A stretch of 64,000 nucleotides of DNA from Clostridium kluyveri DSM 555 (GCF_000016505.1 NC_009706.1:3534001-3598000), one strand, 5' to 3'; numbered from the stretch's first letter, positions 9,767-20,058 are shown. Translations and numbers: made by a program. The notes: generated by a model from the letters alone, not told the origin.

Positions 9767-11194
9767 TTATAACAAACTTTCATACAATGATTTATAAGGC
9801 TTTGCAGAATTATCCCAGCTATTATTACTCTCCATAGCATGAGTTACTATATTATTCCATATATCCTTTTCCTCGAAATAATCTACTGCATCATTTATAA
9901 TACGTAAAAGATCATCCCCATCAAAATTTGCAAAACTAAATCCATTACCTTCCCCTGTATATTTGTTATAAGGAATGATTGTATCTTTAAGACCTCCTGT
10001 TTCCCTAACTATAGGAATAGTCCCATATCTAAGGGCTATTAATTGGCCTAACCCACAAGGTTCAAATAGAGAGGGCATTAAAAACATATCTGATGCAGCA
10101 TAAATTTTATGTGCCAATACATCATCAAAATATATATTTGTGGATACATTTCTTGGATACTTTGAACTAAGATACCTAAAATATTCCTCATATTCATTAT
10201 ATCCTGTTCCAAGCACTATAAGCTGAACATGTTTTGACACAAGCCTTTCTCCTATAGTTTTTATAATGTCCATTCCTTTTTGAGGTGTAAATCTTGATAT
10301 TATAGCCAAAACAGGTACATTTTCATTTATATCCAGATTAAGATCATTTTGAATTTTTAATTTATTTATCATTTTATTTCTTAAATTATTTTTATTATAG
10401 TTTCTAAATATCATATTATCTTTTTCAGGGTTATAAATATCATAATCTATTCCATTTACTATTCCCCAAAGATCACTGCTTCTACTTCTCAGAAGACCAT
10501 CAAGATTTTCTCCATATTCTGGACTCTGTATTTCAAAAGCGTAGGAACGACTTACTGTAGATATCTTATCACTATAATTTATACCGCTCTTCATAAAACT
10601 TACAGCTCCGTTTAATTCTACACTTCCATTTTCATACAGACTCCCGTCAAGATTAAATAATTCCCCTAAAATATTTTTATCAAAGTTTCCTTGAAAGAGA
10701 AGATTATGTATACTGAATACAAATTTAACTCCTCTATAGAAACTGCTCTGTTTATATTGAATTTTATATAGTACAGGAATCATTCCCGTATGCCAATCAT
10801 TACAATGTATTATGTCTGGCTTATAGTTAATTTGCCATAACATGTCAAGCACAGCTCTATCGAAAAAGGCAAATCTTTCACCATCGTCATAATAACCATA
10901 TAATTCATCCCTGAAAAAATAATATTCATTGTCTATCAGGTAATAAATCACCCCCATATATTCACATTGAAATATTCCACAGTATTTATTCCTCCAACCT
11001 ACGGGTACATAAAAATACTTAATAAAATTGAATTCACTTGCTAAATGGGATTTTATTGCACTGTATTTTGGTATAACTACTCTTACATCAACCCCTATTT
11101 TTTTTAAATATCGGGGGAGTGTGCCTATTACATCTGCAAGTCCTCCTGTTTTAACAAAGGGATGTGATTCAGAAGCAGCAAATAGCACTTTCAT
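9767..11194 (-). CDS. glgA: Glycogen synthase (ADP-glucose)
   Basis: GT5 enzyme that adds glucose from ADP-glucose to the growing glycogen chain. 475 residues. The start [27 protein letters not shown] contains the K-T-G-G-L ADP-glucose-binding motif. C-terminal features are [12 protein letters not shown] and [20 protein letters not shown], with the conserved E-x7-E type signature of the GT-B fold. AAGGAGG lies seven bases before the ATG. It is the second gene of the operon, 53 bases after glgB. Confidence 0.97.
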
Positions 11195-11247
11195 ATAAAT
11201 TCCTCCTTAATTTAATTTTTATCAAGTTTTTATTTTTTCAATGGTTA

Positions 11248-13215
11248 TTATTTTTGTTTTTTTAATGACATTTTATCTTTACTTTCATCTTTGGAACTTA
11301 TAATCAACTTTTGTTCTATAGTATTAGGATATATTTTTTTGGGTTTTAATATAATAGCAGCCATAGGAGGTATTTTAACAGTTAGACAAAATTTTTGATT
11401 ATGATATTCTTTATTTTTAGAATACACTATGTCATTAGCTATTTCTCCAGACCCTCCAAATTCTTTTTCATCTGTATTAAATACTTCCTGGTATTCTCCG
11501 AAATATGGAACTCCTATATTGTAATTAGAATAAACTTCTAATTTAAAATTGCAGATTATTATTAAAATATTATTCTCCTGGCTGGACTTTCTCATAAACA
11601 CTAATATACTTTGATTTGAATTATCTGCATCTATCCATTCAAATCCCTTCTCAATATGGTCAAGTTCCCATAATGGCTTTTCACTTATATAAAATTTATT
11701 TATTTTTTCAAAGAAACCTAGAGTTTTCTTATGCATAGGAAACTTGTCTATAAGCTCCCAATCCAATTGACCTGAACTCCTCCATTCTGAAAACTGTGCA
11801 AACTCCGTTCCCATAAATATATGTTTTTTACCAGGATGAGTATACATATAGGTAATAAACACTCTAAGCCCTGCAAATTTATCAAAATAATCTCCCCACA
11901 TTTTATCTACAAGAGAACATTTACCATGGACCACTTCGTCATGAGATATAGGAAGAATAAAATTTTCAGAATAATTATACATAATTGAAAAAGTAAGTAA
12001 TCTATGATTATATGTTCTCTCTTTAGGACTCATTTTAATATATTTTAATACATCATTCATCCAACCCATGTTCCATTTAAAATTAAATCCTAATCCTCCA
12101 CAATATGAAGGTGCTGTGACCATTGGCCATGCAGTAGATTCTTCTGCAATCATAATTAAATTTGGAAATTCCTTAAAAAGTGCAGTATTTAATTCCCTAT
12201 AAAATTTAACGGCACTTAAATTTTCATTTCCGCCATATTCATTGGCTGTCCATTGACCTGGACCCTTATCATAATCTAGATAAAGTGTATTTGCAACGGC
12301 ATCCACCCTAAGTCCATCTATGTGAAATTCTCTTAACCAAAATAAGGCATTTGATATTAAAAAACTCTTAATTTCTGGTTTCCCCAAATCAAAATTTCCC
12401 GCTCCCCAAGATTTATTTTCAGATTGCTTTTCATCTTCATATTCATAAGTTGGTGTACCGTCAAACTTATATAATCCATGTTCATCTTTACAAAAGTGGC
12501 CTGGTACCCAATCCAATATCACTCCAATATCCTCTATATGGCACATATTTATAAAGTATTTAAAGTCCTCGATGCTGCCATACCTGCTAGTTACAGAATA
12601 ATATCCCGTAATTTGATATCCCCAAGAGTCATCTAATGGATGTTCCATTATAGGAAGTATTTCCACATAATTATAATTCATAGTCTTTAAATATTTTACA
12701 AGTTGTTTTGCTATATCTCTATAATTCAAAAAGTTGCCGTTTTCATCCTTTTTCCACGAACCAAGATGTACTTCATATATATTTATAGGACTTTTATATA
12801 CATTTTGTGTTTTCCTTTTGGATATCCATTTACTATCTTCCCACTTGAAAGTTTTCTTTCCAATTATTTTAGATGCATTTCTCGGTCGTTTTTCAGAATA
12901 TCTAGCATAAGGATCTGATTTCAAAACAGATTTGCCATTTTTATCTATAATTTCATATTTGTATATAGATTCCTTTTTTACCCCTATAATGAAGCCGCTC
13001 CACAAATCTTTTCCCCATATTCTTTCCAAGTTATCCCCATCTCTAGGATTCCAATTATTAAAATCTCCTAGTACTCTTACTGCAACAGCCTTAGGTGCCC
13101 ATACAGTGAACCTAGTTCCAAATTTACCTCTTTCCTTAGTAAAATGTGATCCCATAAATTTATAACTATTATAACTTTCTCCTTTGTAGAAAAGATTTAT
13201 ATCCTTATTAGGCAC
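11248..13215 (-). CDS. glgB: 1,4-alpha-glucan branching enzyme
   Basis: Forms alpha-1,6 branches in glycogen (GH13). An N-terminal CBM48-like domain (FTVWAPKAVAVRVLGDFNNW) is followed by the catalytic regions DWVPGHFCKD (I), GLRVDAVAN (II, nucleophile Asp), MIAEESTAWP (III, acid/base Glu) and LPISHDEVVHGK (IV). I choose the GTG at 13215 as start (655 residues) because a near-perfect Shine-Dalgarno GGAGGTGAT lies nine bases before it; the longer frame from the ATG at 13236 would have that Shine-Dalgarno sequence inside its own coding region. First gene of the glg operon. The C-terminal ~20 residues are a lysine/serine-rich extension beyond the usual domain. Confidence 0.95.
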   Translation of the reverse strand: MPNKDINLFYKGESYNSYKFMGSHFTKERGKFGTRFTVWAPKAVAVRVLGDFNNWNPRDGDNLERIWGKDLWSGFIIGVKKESIYKYEIIDKNGKSVLKSDPYARYSEKRPRNASKIIGKKTFKWEDSKWISKRKTQNVYKSPINIYEVHLGSWKKDENGNFLNYRDIAKQLVKYLKTMNYNYVEILPIMEHPLDDSWGYQITGYYSVTSRYGSIEDFKYFINMCHIEDIGVILDWVPGHFCKDEHGLYKFDGTPTYEYEDEKQSENKSWGAGNFDLGKPEIKSFLISNALFWLREFHIDGLRVDAVANTLYLDYDKGPGQWTANEYGGNENLSAVKFYRELNTALFKEFPNLIMIAEESTAWPMVTAPSYCGGLGFNFKWNMGWMNDVLKYIKMSPKERTYNHRLLTFSIMYNYSENFILPISHDEVVHGKCSLVDKMWGDYFDKFAGLRVFITYMYTHPGKKHIFMGTEFAQFSEWRSSGQLDWELIDKFPMHKKTLGFFEKINKFYISEKPLWELDHIEKGFEWIDADNSNQSILVFMRKSSQENNILIIICNFKLEVYSNYNIGVPYFGEYQEVFNTDEKEFGGSGEIANDIVYSKNKEYHNQKFCLTVKIPPMAAIILKPKKIYPNTIEQKLIISSKDESKDKMSLKKQK

Positions 13216-13455
13216 TCTTAATATCACCTCCCACATATAATCAGTATCTGTACAAAAGTAAAATTTATGTTCTTAATCTCATAACAATATATGATTTTCA
13301 AGGTTCGCTTAACAACCTTCCATTTAATTACAAATAACTGGCTAATTATGTTCTTTTTCAAAATTTTTCAGCTTTCTAATATATTATAATTATTTCTACA
13401 CTCCGCCTGTATTTACCTCCTAAATAAATAATTATCTGAAATTTAATAATTCCAT

Positions 13456-13520
13456 ATAAAAAATGCCTTCTTTAGATAAACAGTTCTGTCATTTTAACTG
13501 TCTGCTCCAAAGAAAGCATG
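13456..13520 (-). terminator. rho-independent terminator after yidC
   Basis: On the minus strand, TGCTTTCTTT pairs with AAAGAAGGCA, with an inner ACAGTT/AACTGT-type pairing, and ATTTTTTAT follows. It separates the yidC unit from glgB. The remaining leader of glgB (13216-13455) has no ORF; it carries only a weak AAGGTT/AACCTT dyad. Confidence 0.8.
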
Positions 13521-13566
13521 GATAATTAGTGGAAATTAACTCTTCCTTAATATTGTAAAGAACTTT

Positions 13567-14208
13567 TTAATTCAAACATCTATTTTTCATATATAATCTA
13601 TATATTACTTCTTCAAATAATGAAAATACTCCTGTAGTAATCAAGTAAATTCCTATAGTTATTGGTGCTTTAAATGTTATTAACATGCTTATAATACTTG
13701 TAACAACAAGATTTATTTTCTGTACCTGTACTTCTTTAACTATTTTTAAAAATGGTATATATGATATAAAATTTGGACTTAAAGAAACTAAAGTATAAAT
13801 AATTGGAATAATAAAATAATTATCTGGCATCTTCATATTTACTATCCAAGGAACAATAACAGTTCCAATCTGTGCCGGCATTTTATTGAAAACAATAAAC
13901 AATGAAGATATTACAGGTAACTGCAGTAAAGTAACAAGACATCCAAACATGTTTTTAGTATTTTGCTTATAATATTTTTCCATTTCCCTTTGAAGCTTAT
14001 CTTTATTATGTTTATATTTTATTCTAAGCTCCTCCATCTTTTTAGATAAAACCTGCTGATGATGAATACTTTTTCTCTGTTTCAGAGACATCGGCAGCAA
14101 AATAGTTCTCACTATCAGAGTAAGCAAAATTATACTTATACCGTAATCTCCTGTTATACTAAATAAATAACCTAATACAGTATTTAGTACATTTAAAATA
14201 ATGTTCAT
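13567..14208 (-). CDS. yidC: YidC/Oxa1-family membrane protein insertase
   Basis: Inserts membrane proteins with or beside SecYEG. 213 residues from the ATG at 14208, preceded by AAGGAGAGG; the longer frame starting with TTG places this ribosome binding site inside the gene. The core family signature GISIILLTLIVRTILLPMSL is followed by a charged cytoplasmic hairpin (KKMEELRIKYKHNKDKLQREMEKYYKQN) and further membrane segments with FGCLVTLLQLPVISSLFIVF. The essential groove arginine (in LLTLIVRT) is present. No lipoprotein signal is evident. As it stands apart from rnpA/rpmH/jag, it is probably a second, accessory YidC copy. Confidence 0.9.
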   Translation of the reverse strand: MNIILNVLNTVLGYLFSITGDYGISIILLTLIVRTILLPMSLKQRKSIHHQQVLSKKMEELRIKYKHNKDKLQREMEKYYKQNTKNMFGCLVTLLQLPVISSLFIVFNKMPAQIGTVIVPWIVNMKMPDNYFIIPIIYTLVSLSPNFISYIPFLKIVKEVQVQKINLVVTSIISMLITFKAPITIGIYLITTGVFSLFEEVIYRLYMKNRCLN

Positions 14209-14250
14209 ATAAATCCTCTCCTTATTCAATATTTAGATTTACTTTAAACA

Positions 14251-14487
14251 TCATCTTATTTTAAAATATACAAAATACCACCATATTCTATATTTTTCAT
14301 AGACCAAATAGTCTTTAGGATACAATTTTTTCATATACTGCAGTACTTGTATCAAAATACATTTTCCATATTCATCATAAAAATAACTTATAGTCTGTCT
14401 ATAGATGGTGCTAACATAAAGCAGTATACTTAAAGCACACAAGAAAACTATAATAATTTGCATTATTAATAGAGTATCTATTTTCAT
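14251..14487 (-). CDS. small membrane protein upstream of yidC
   Basis: 78 residues, with one hydrophobic helix at the N-terminus (LLIMQIIIVFLCALSILLYV, ~6-25) and a Tyr/Lys-rich cytoplasmic tail. AGAGGT lies eight bases before the ATG, and yidC starts 42 bases after the stop, so co-expression is likely. No family recognised. The pairing suggests either a membrane-biogenesis accessory or a client of the YidC copy, which is inference only. Confidence 0.55.
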   Translation of the reverse strand: MKIDTLLIMQIIIVFLCALSILLYVSTIYRQTISYFYDEYGKCILIQVLQYMKKLYPKDYLVYEKYRIWWYFVYFKIR

Positions 14488-14590
14488 TTAACTACCTCTT
14501 AACACAGATCCCTTCATTATTTGCATATCGTATGGAATACCATCATTTTAACACAAGTACATTTTCATTTACAGATTATTTTATCAAAAT

Positions 14591-14656
14591 TTTTCAACTT
14601 GACATGTATAGTCTATAATGATAGACTAAAAATACAATCAGTCTATTATTATAGAC
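14591..14656 (+). promoter_or_regulatory. BlaI-type double operator and promoter
   Basis: Two dyads: TAGTCTATAATGATAGACTA (14609-14628, perfect 8+8) and GTCTAT-TATT-ATAGAC (14641-14656, perfect 6+6). Their centres are 30 bp apart, about three helical turns. TATAAT (14614-14619) lies inside the first dyad and TTTTCA (14591-14596) is 17 bases upstream of it, so repressor binding would block the -10 region. The second dyad lies just before the ribosome binding site of the blaI-like gene. Confidence 0.8.
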
Positions 14657-14673
14657 CCACAAGGAGAGATAAT

Positions 14674-15036
14674 ATGAAACAACTAAAACTCTGTGAAAGT
14701 GAATATCATCTTGCAAGTATTGTCTGGGAAAATGAACCTCTTGGCTCTGGAGAACTTGTAAAGCTTTGTCAAAAAGTTCTAGGATGGAAAAAATCCACCA
14801 CATATACCGTTTTAAAAAAATTATGCCAGAGGGAAATATTAAAAAATGAGAATACAACAGTAACTTCCCTCATAAAACGAGAACAAGTACAGAAATTTAA
14901 AAGTGAGGAATTTATAAACAGCACCTTCAATGGCTCCCTACCTAAATTTATAACAGCATTTATGAATAATAAAAAATTAAGCACAAAAGAAGCGGAAGAA
15001 CTTAAAAATCTTATTGATAGCTATAAGGAGAAATAA
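14674..15036 (+). CDS. BlaI/MecI/CopY family transcriptional repressor
   Basis: 120 residues from the ATG at 14674 (AAGGAGAG upstream); the reading frame is open further upstream but the operators and promoter lie there. A winged-helix domain (LKLCESEYHLASIVWENEPLG ... LGWKKSTTYTVLKKLCQREIL) is followed by a dimerisation tail (FNGSLPKFITAFMNNKKLSTKEAEELKNLIDSY). Of the BlaI type that is inactivated by cleavage when the partner BlaR1 senses a beta-lactam or other cell-wall stress. Its two operators overlap its own promoter, so it is autoregulated with the downstream blaR1-like gene, which starts 3 bases after its stop. Confidence 0.9.
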   Translation: MKQLKLCESEYHLASIVWENEPLGSGELVKLCQKVLGWKKSTTYTVLKKLCQREILKNENTTVTSLIKREQVQKFKSEEFINSTFNGSLPKFITAFMNNKKLSTKEAEELKNLIDSYKEK

Positions 15037-15038
15037 AA

Positions 15039-17129
15039 ATGAACCTTTTCTTACAAAATTTATTTATTGATATATTAAATATGAGCCTTACGGCAAGCTA
15101 TGTGATTTTATTTGTTCTAGCTTGCAGACTGCTTTTAAAAAAAGCTCCTAAAATTTTTTCCTACAGCTTATGGTCTGTTGTACTATTTAGACTTATCTGT
15201 CCATTTTCTTTTTCCTCTGCTTTCAGCTTTTTAAAAATACCTAGCTCATACTCAAACAAAATTGAATACATACCCTCCAGTGTAAAACTAATATCACAAC
15301 CTGAAGTCAACACTGGAATAAATGATGTTAACTCATCTATAAATACTTCACTGCTGGGTTTAACAACTCACGCTGGTAATAACTCAATATATGGCATTTT
15401 ATCTACAATTTGGGTTTTGGGATTCATTTCACTGATAGTTTACAGCATCCTATCCTATTTAATCTTAAAACATAAAGTTTGTACTTCTGTAATTGTAAAA
15501 GATAATATTTTTCAGTGTGAAAATATCTCTTCTCCCTTTGTACTAGGATTTGTAAGACCTAAAATTTATCTTCCCATAGGCCTTGAAAAAACAGAACAGA
15601 ATTACATTTTAAAGCATGAGCAAGTCCATGTAAAACGATTTGATTATCTTATAAAACCCATTGCATTTTTGGCTTTATGCCTCCACTGGTTCAATCCTCT
15701 TGTATGGATTAGTTTCATGCTTATGAACAAGGATATGGAAATGTCCTGTGATGAAAGAGTATTGAAAGAATTTGGAACACACATAAAAAAGGACTACAGT
15801 ACCTCTTTATTATTACTTTCAGTAAACAAAAATACCATAAAGGGGAACCCTCTAGCCTTTGGGGAAAATAATACAAAGACAAGAATTAAAAATATACTTA
15901 ATTATAAAAAACCTGTTTTTTGGGTAATGGCATCCTCTATAATAGCTGTTATATTTATTAGCATTGGACTTATTACTAACCCCTTAGGTTCCTTAAAACC
16001 AGAAGAAAACGACTTTACAGAAAAAATATACAAATATAGAACTCCCTATGTAGGGGATAACAGCAAGGTACTTAATATAATAAATTCTCTTCCTGTACCA
16101 GAAACCCTACATCATAGAAAGATACAACTTTTTACTGATAAAAAACCCTATGGAATTCAAATAACTTATGAAACCACCAATGATGTTAAAGAATCCTTCT
16201 TAAGAAAAGAAAATCAACTGATTTTTGATGAAAATGCCGCCATAATATTTTCTCTGGTAGGTAATGCCGACTACATTGATTTTGTGCTAAAAACAGAAGG
16301 TCAATTTGATAGAACAATTAAAATAGACAGGACCTGGTTAAACAATTCTCTGGACAAAAATTTATGGCAAAGTTCCATTAGTTTTCAAGGATTTAATACA
16401 ATATATAAAGAAATTATGACTAAATTTGTAACCACTTACTCCCTTCCTATATTATTTGAAGAAGGTAAAAAAACTAATATTCAAAGTGTAAATGATGTAC
16501 CTTTAGCAGCTAATTACGATAAGATAAAAAATAATAATAAAACCTATTATATATATGAAAAGAATAGAAAATATTATATAGAAAGCCCCTATGAGTTTAT
16601 CCATGAAATCACAAAAGAAACCTATGAAAAGCTTCACACACTGATTGTATCCGAAAATTACTATGAAAATATAAAAGATCAACTATCATTGGATTCAAAA
16701 AAATATTTTTTACAAAATACCATTGACAATTCCTGTATTTTAGACGGGGATGGCTTAATAAACAAAGGTTGTGAATTGGCAAACAAATTTATATCTGACA
16801 CTGAGAAAGGGAAAAAATCCTCCATCAAGATTATTCACCAAATGCCAGATAGTTATTCGAAAGGGATTCTTGATATAACAGAGGTAATGTATGACGGGAA
16901 AAACTATTATGGGGTTAAATATATTCCAACAGCTTATTATTCAGGAACTCCTGGTTTTTATTATAAATTTAGATTTAAATATATTAAAACCTTTGATATA
17001 TCAACATACAGATTTGTGTATTTATTAGAAGATAACAAAGTAAACTCTAATGATATAGATAAAAGCATGCTGTCTAAAGACCATAAAGACTGGGTAGACT
17101 ATCATTTTCTCTATTCTATTGAAAAATAA
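15039..17129 (+). CDS. BlaR1/MecR1-type M56 metalloprotease sensor
   Basis: 696 residues. The N-terminal half has membrane helices and an M56 zinc-protease domain: ILKHEQVHVKRFDYL carries HExxH at residues 193-197, and EMSCDERVLKEFG supplies the third ligand region. A transmembrane helix near residues 310-330 leads to an external C-terminal half of about 370 residues. This half lacks the SxxK penicillin-binding sensor and instead looks like DUF4825 (YRTPYVGDNSKVLNIINSLP) plus an unknown domain, so the signal is probably not a classical beta-lactam. In the family, signal binding triggers cleavage of the partner repressor. It forms an operon with the BlaI-like gene. A plain spacer follows. Confidence 0.88.
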   Translation: MNLFLQNLFIDILNMSLTASYVILFVLACRLLLKKAPKIFSYSLWSVVLFRLICPFSFSSAFSFLKIPSSYSNKIEYIPSSVKLISQPEVNTGINDVNSSINTSLLGLTTHAGNNSIYGILSTIWVLGFISLIVYSILSYLILKHKVCTSVIVKDNIFQCENISSPFVLGFVRPKIYLPIGLEKTEQNYILKHEQVHVKRFDYLIKPIAFLALCLHWFNPLVWISFMLMNKDMEMSCDERVLKEFGTHIKKDYSTSLLLLSVNKNTIKGNPLAFGENNTKTRIKNILNYKKPVFWVMASSIIAVIFISIGLITNPLGSLKPEENDFTEKIYKYRTPYVGDNSKVLNIINSLPVPETLHHRKIQLFTDKKPYGIQITYETTNDVKESFLRKENQLIFDENAAIIFSLVGNADYIDFVLKTEGQFDRTIKIDRTWLNNSLDKNLWQSSISFQGFNTIYKEIMTKFVTTYSLPILFEEGKKTNIQSVNDVPLAANYDKIKNNNKTYYIYEKNRKYYIESPYEFIHEITKETYEKLHTLIVSENYYENIKDQLSLDSKKYFLQNTIDNSCILDGDGLINKGCELANKFISDTEKGKKSSIKIIHQMPDSYSKGILDITEVMYDGKNYYGVKYIPTAYYSGTPGFYYKFRFKYIKTFDISTYRFVYLLEDNKVNSNDIDKSMLSKDHKDWVDYHFLYSIEK

Positions 17130-17187
17130 ACCACAATTATTTTGCCCCATATCTTACATCTTATAAATATCAACCTCAATTAAGATT

Positions 17188-18549
17188 TTAAAAGGCTTCC
17201 TTCACTTTTAAATCTTTAATTTTACTATTAAAATGAATATAAAATATGCCTCCTATTACGCAGGTAATTATTTCTGTAACAGTCATGGACCATATAACTC
17301 CATGCAGGCCAAATAAATTATGGAGTACTATTATAACCGGAATATAAAGAATACCCTGTGTAACGGACATAATAGTGGTTGGTATCCCCTGGCCTGAGGC
17401 CTGGAAAATGCCTGTAAACAGTCCAGTAAATCCATTAAATAGGGCAGATATGAACATAGCTGTCATAATATATGTTCCAATACTAATCACTGAAGAATCA
17501 TTGGAAAACAACTGGATAATTGGCATTGTAAAAATATACACCACCCCGATAAAAATTATGGACAATACAGCGATACATAAAGCTGATTGTCTTATTCCAT
17601 TTTTTAATCTTTCAAAGTTCCTATTGGAAAAATTATATGCAATGAGGGGTATAATTCCTAGGTATAACCCCATTGAAAGAAATTCTGGAACCTGTACAAT
17701 CCTTAGAGCTATACCAAAACCAGCTACTACATTATCTCCATATGCAATTGAAAAATTATTTAAAAGAAGAGTTGTGATAATAAGAAATACAGTCATTAAT
17801 AATTCAGAAACCCCAATTTTATATATTTCCATTTTATCTTGAAAAGAGATTTTGAAACAATGGATAAATCCTTTTAAATGTTCACTTTTTATCTCCAAGT
17901 AATAAATATAATAAATAGATGACCCTAAATTGGCCAAAATCATTGCAAGTGCCGCACCTACAACATTCATATTCAGTAATAGTATAAACAAAGGATCAAA
18001 AATAAAATTTAGTATTGTACTTATAATCATGCCATACATGGATTCCTTCGAAGCCCCTTCAGCTCGTACTATTTGCTGCAAAGCAAAATTTAATACAGTA
18101 GCAAATCCACCAAAGAACATAGTTAAAGAGTAACTTTTTGTGTAAGCAATAGTAGACGTATCTGCTCCTAAAATTTTAACAAGAGGATTAATTATAAATA
18201 AAGCAATAATGGCAATGCAAGTTGATGCTATTATACTGCTGTAGAAAATATATCCAGCTATATGTTTTGCTTTTTCTATTTCCTTTTTTGCAACAAGTCT
18301 GGTAACAAATGTCCCCCCTCCTACTCCAAACATATTTCCAAAAGCCATTAATATAGTAAAAATCGGCAGTCCCAAAGTAACAGCTGTAAGCATTTCCGTA
18401 TTGTGCATTAATCCGATAAAAAAAGCATTGATTATATTATATATTGTACCCACAGACATTCCAATCATCATAGGAATTGACAGATGTGCAATTGACTTTA
18501 AAATTGGGGCACTTTCCAGGTAATATTGATTCGTTAAATTATTTTCCAT
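17188..18549 (-). CDS. MATE family multidrug efflux transporter
   Basis: 453 residues with 12 predicted membrane helices in two homologous halves, the standard MATE layout (SIPMMIGMSVGTIYNIINAFFIG ... GNMFGVGGGTFVTRLVAKKE; second half QGIPTTIMSVTQGILYIPVIIVLH). Expected to export cationic drugs or flavin-like compounds using Na+ or H+. GGGGTGT precedes the ATG. It lies 107 bases downstream of a MarR gene on the same strand. A half-site of the MarR operator (TTCTAACTATATA, about 18613-18625) lies between them, so local control is likely. Confidence 0.92.
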   Translation of the reverse strand: MENNLTNQYYLESAPILKSIAHLSIPMMIGMSVGTIYNIINAFFIGLMHNTEMLTAVTLGLPIFTILMAFGNMFGVGGGTFVTRLVAKKEIEKAKHIAGYIFYSSIIASTCIAIIALFIINPLVKILGADTSTIAYTKSYSLTMFFGGFATVLNFALQQIVRAEGASKESMYGMIISTILNFIFDPLFILLLNMNVVGAALAMILANLGSSIYYIYYLEIKSEHLKGFIHCFKISFQDKMEIYKIGVSELLMTVFLIITTLLLNNFSIAYGDNVVAGFGIALRIVQVPEFLSMGLYLGIIPLIAYNFSNRNFERLKNGIRQSALCIAVLSIIFIGVVYIFTMPIIQLFSNDSSVISIGTYIMTAMFISALFNGFTGLFTGIFQASGQGIPTTIMSVTQGILYIPVIIVLHNLFGLHGVIWSMTVTEIITCVIGGIFYIHFNSKIKDLKVKEAF

Positions 18550-18656
18550 TTTTTACACCCCTTTATCCAAAATATCATTAGACTTGATATTATTATATAT
18601 CTAATAATTAAAATTCTAACTATATAGGTATAAACTACTGTAGATTTTTATAAGCA

Positions 18657-19094
18657 TTATAAATTTTTATTTACCTTTATCAGTAAAGACAGCAGACATT
18701 CTTTTTCACCATCGGTTAAATTCTCAGTAATACTTTTTTCAACTTGAAAGAATATCCTGTTAAATTCTTCTATTAGCTCTGCACCTTTTTGAAGTACATA
18801 AATATTTTTCTGTCTTTCATCATCTTTAGGAATACTCCTTTGAATATACCCTTTTCTCTCCAATCCTTGAAGCATACTGGTAATACTTGCCCCTCTGCGC
18901 TGAAAAACATCTGCCAGGTCCTTTTGAATTATCCCCTCATCCTGATGCTCATATATATAACTTATCATACGCCCCTGCTGGGAGTTCAACCCCAACTTGT
19001 TTATATTTTCATCAGATTTGAATTTTATTTTTAAAGCAATTCTTCTTATCAAATCCGAATAAGGACTTTCAAATGAAAATCTAGGCTTATTCAT
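18657..19094 (-). CDS. MarR family transcriptional regulator
   Basis: 145 residues from the ATG at 19094, which has AGGAGG seven bases upstream (an ATG two codons earlier is too close to it). Winged-helix core: GLNSQQGRMISYIYEHQDEGIIQKDLADVFQRRGASITSMLQGLERKGYIQRSIPKDDERQKNIYVL, a typical MarR recognition helix and wing. It most likely represses itself and the downstream MATE pump: a long dyad lies immediately upstream (19119-19165). Confidence 0.92.
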   Translation of the reverse strand: MNKPRFSFESPYSDLIRRIALKIKFKSDENINKLGLNSQQGRMISYIYEHQDEGIIQKDLADVFQRRGASITSMLQGLERKGYIQRSIPKDDERQKNIYVLQKGAELIEEFNRIFFQVEKSITENLTDGEKECLLSLLIKVNKNL

Positions 19095-19118
19095 ACTCAT
19101 GCCTCCTACAGCTTACCT

Positions 19119-19165
19119 AATTAGAACTCTAACTATATTAAATTATATTAGTTAGAGTTCTAATT
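19119..19165. promoter_or_regulatory. MarR operator, 17-bp inverted repeat
   Basis: AATTAGAACTCTAACTA (19119-19135) and its exact reverse complement (19149-19165) are separated by 13 AT-only bases. It lies 25 bases upstream of the marR start, the usual autoregulatory place. Confidence 0.8.
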
Positions 19166-19347
19166 GTCAATAATTATTTTCATGGTTCAGAAGTTTAACA
19201 TATAGGGGAAAGAACTTATCTAGGGGCGTTAGATCTGCTTATTCTACACTTTGAAGAAGATGGGTGTGTGAAAAATGGCAGCCTTCAGATAAAAAATTAA
19301 AAATCAAAAGAGGTTTTTTTGTTTTTTTTGTTGAATATTAACACATT

Positions 19348-20058
19348 ATGAAAATATGCGTAGGAAGTCACATTATTAATTTAGGATTATCTCACGGAAT
19401 AACAGGACCCTTAGCTGCTTTAACAATCGCATTAAAAGAAGGTATTGAAATAAAGGGACAATATGAAAGCATAAAGAAAATATTGAAAAATCTAAAAATG
19501 TTTAGTTTTATGGATGATAAGAAGAATATATACTGGTTAGGGCGAGTTAGATTTGAAGAATATATAGGATTAGAACAAAGTAATAATTATAAGAGTAGAG
19601 CAAGTTGGTGTTACGGTGCACCCGGAATAGCAAGAGTAATATATTTGGCAGGCGAAACTATTAATGACAAAGATAGTACTCTAATTGCCATAAAATCCCT
19701 GGAGGCAATTTGTAAAATGGATGAAAATGAATGGAAATTAGAGAGTCCTACTTTTTGTCATGGTTATTCTGGTTTATTAGCAATTATTCAAGCAATGTAT
19801 ATAGATACAAATAATAATATATTTGATAACACAAGAAAAAAGATACTAGATAAAATTATAAGTTTGTATAATAAAAATGCCCTCTTAGGATTTTATAATA
19901 TTGATGTTGACGAAAAAAATTATCTTAAGAAAGAGTACCAATTAGTAAAATCTAATAATATATTTTTATTATCAGGTTCTATTGGAGTTATACTAACTCT
20001 ATTATCACTTATAAAACCAATAAAAACAAATTGGATGAGGCATTTTTTAATAAGATAA
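19348..20058 (+). pseudogene. LanC-like lanthionine synthetase C-terminal remnant
   Basis: 236 residues that match only the C-terminal half of LanC cyclases, which are normally about 400 long and form thioether rings in lantibiotics. Zinc-site motifs are visible: GLSHGITGPLA, SWCYGAPGI (ligand Cys) and FCHGYSGL (Cys-His). The first half is gone: an in-frame TAA lies two codons before the ATG and there is no ribosome binding site. No lanA precursor, lanB or lanM gene is present, only two CPBP-family genes downstream that could be immunity or processing proteins of the lost cluster. The zinc ligands are intact, so the loss is recent or the fragment is under some constraint. Confidence 0.8.

Noticed and set aside
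14521-14673. Upstream extension of the BlaI-like ORF
   Set aside because: It covers the promoter and both operators; the ribosome binding site AAGGAGAG supports the ATG at 14674.
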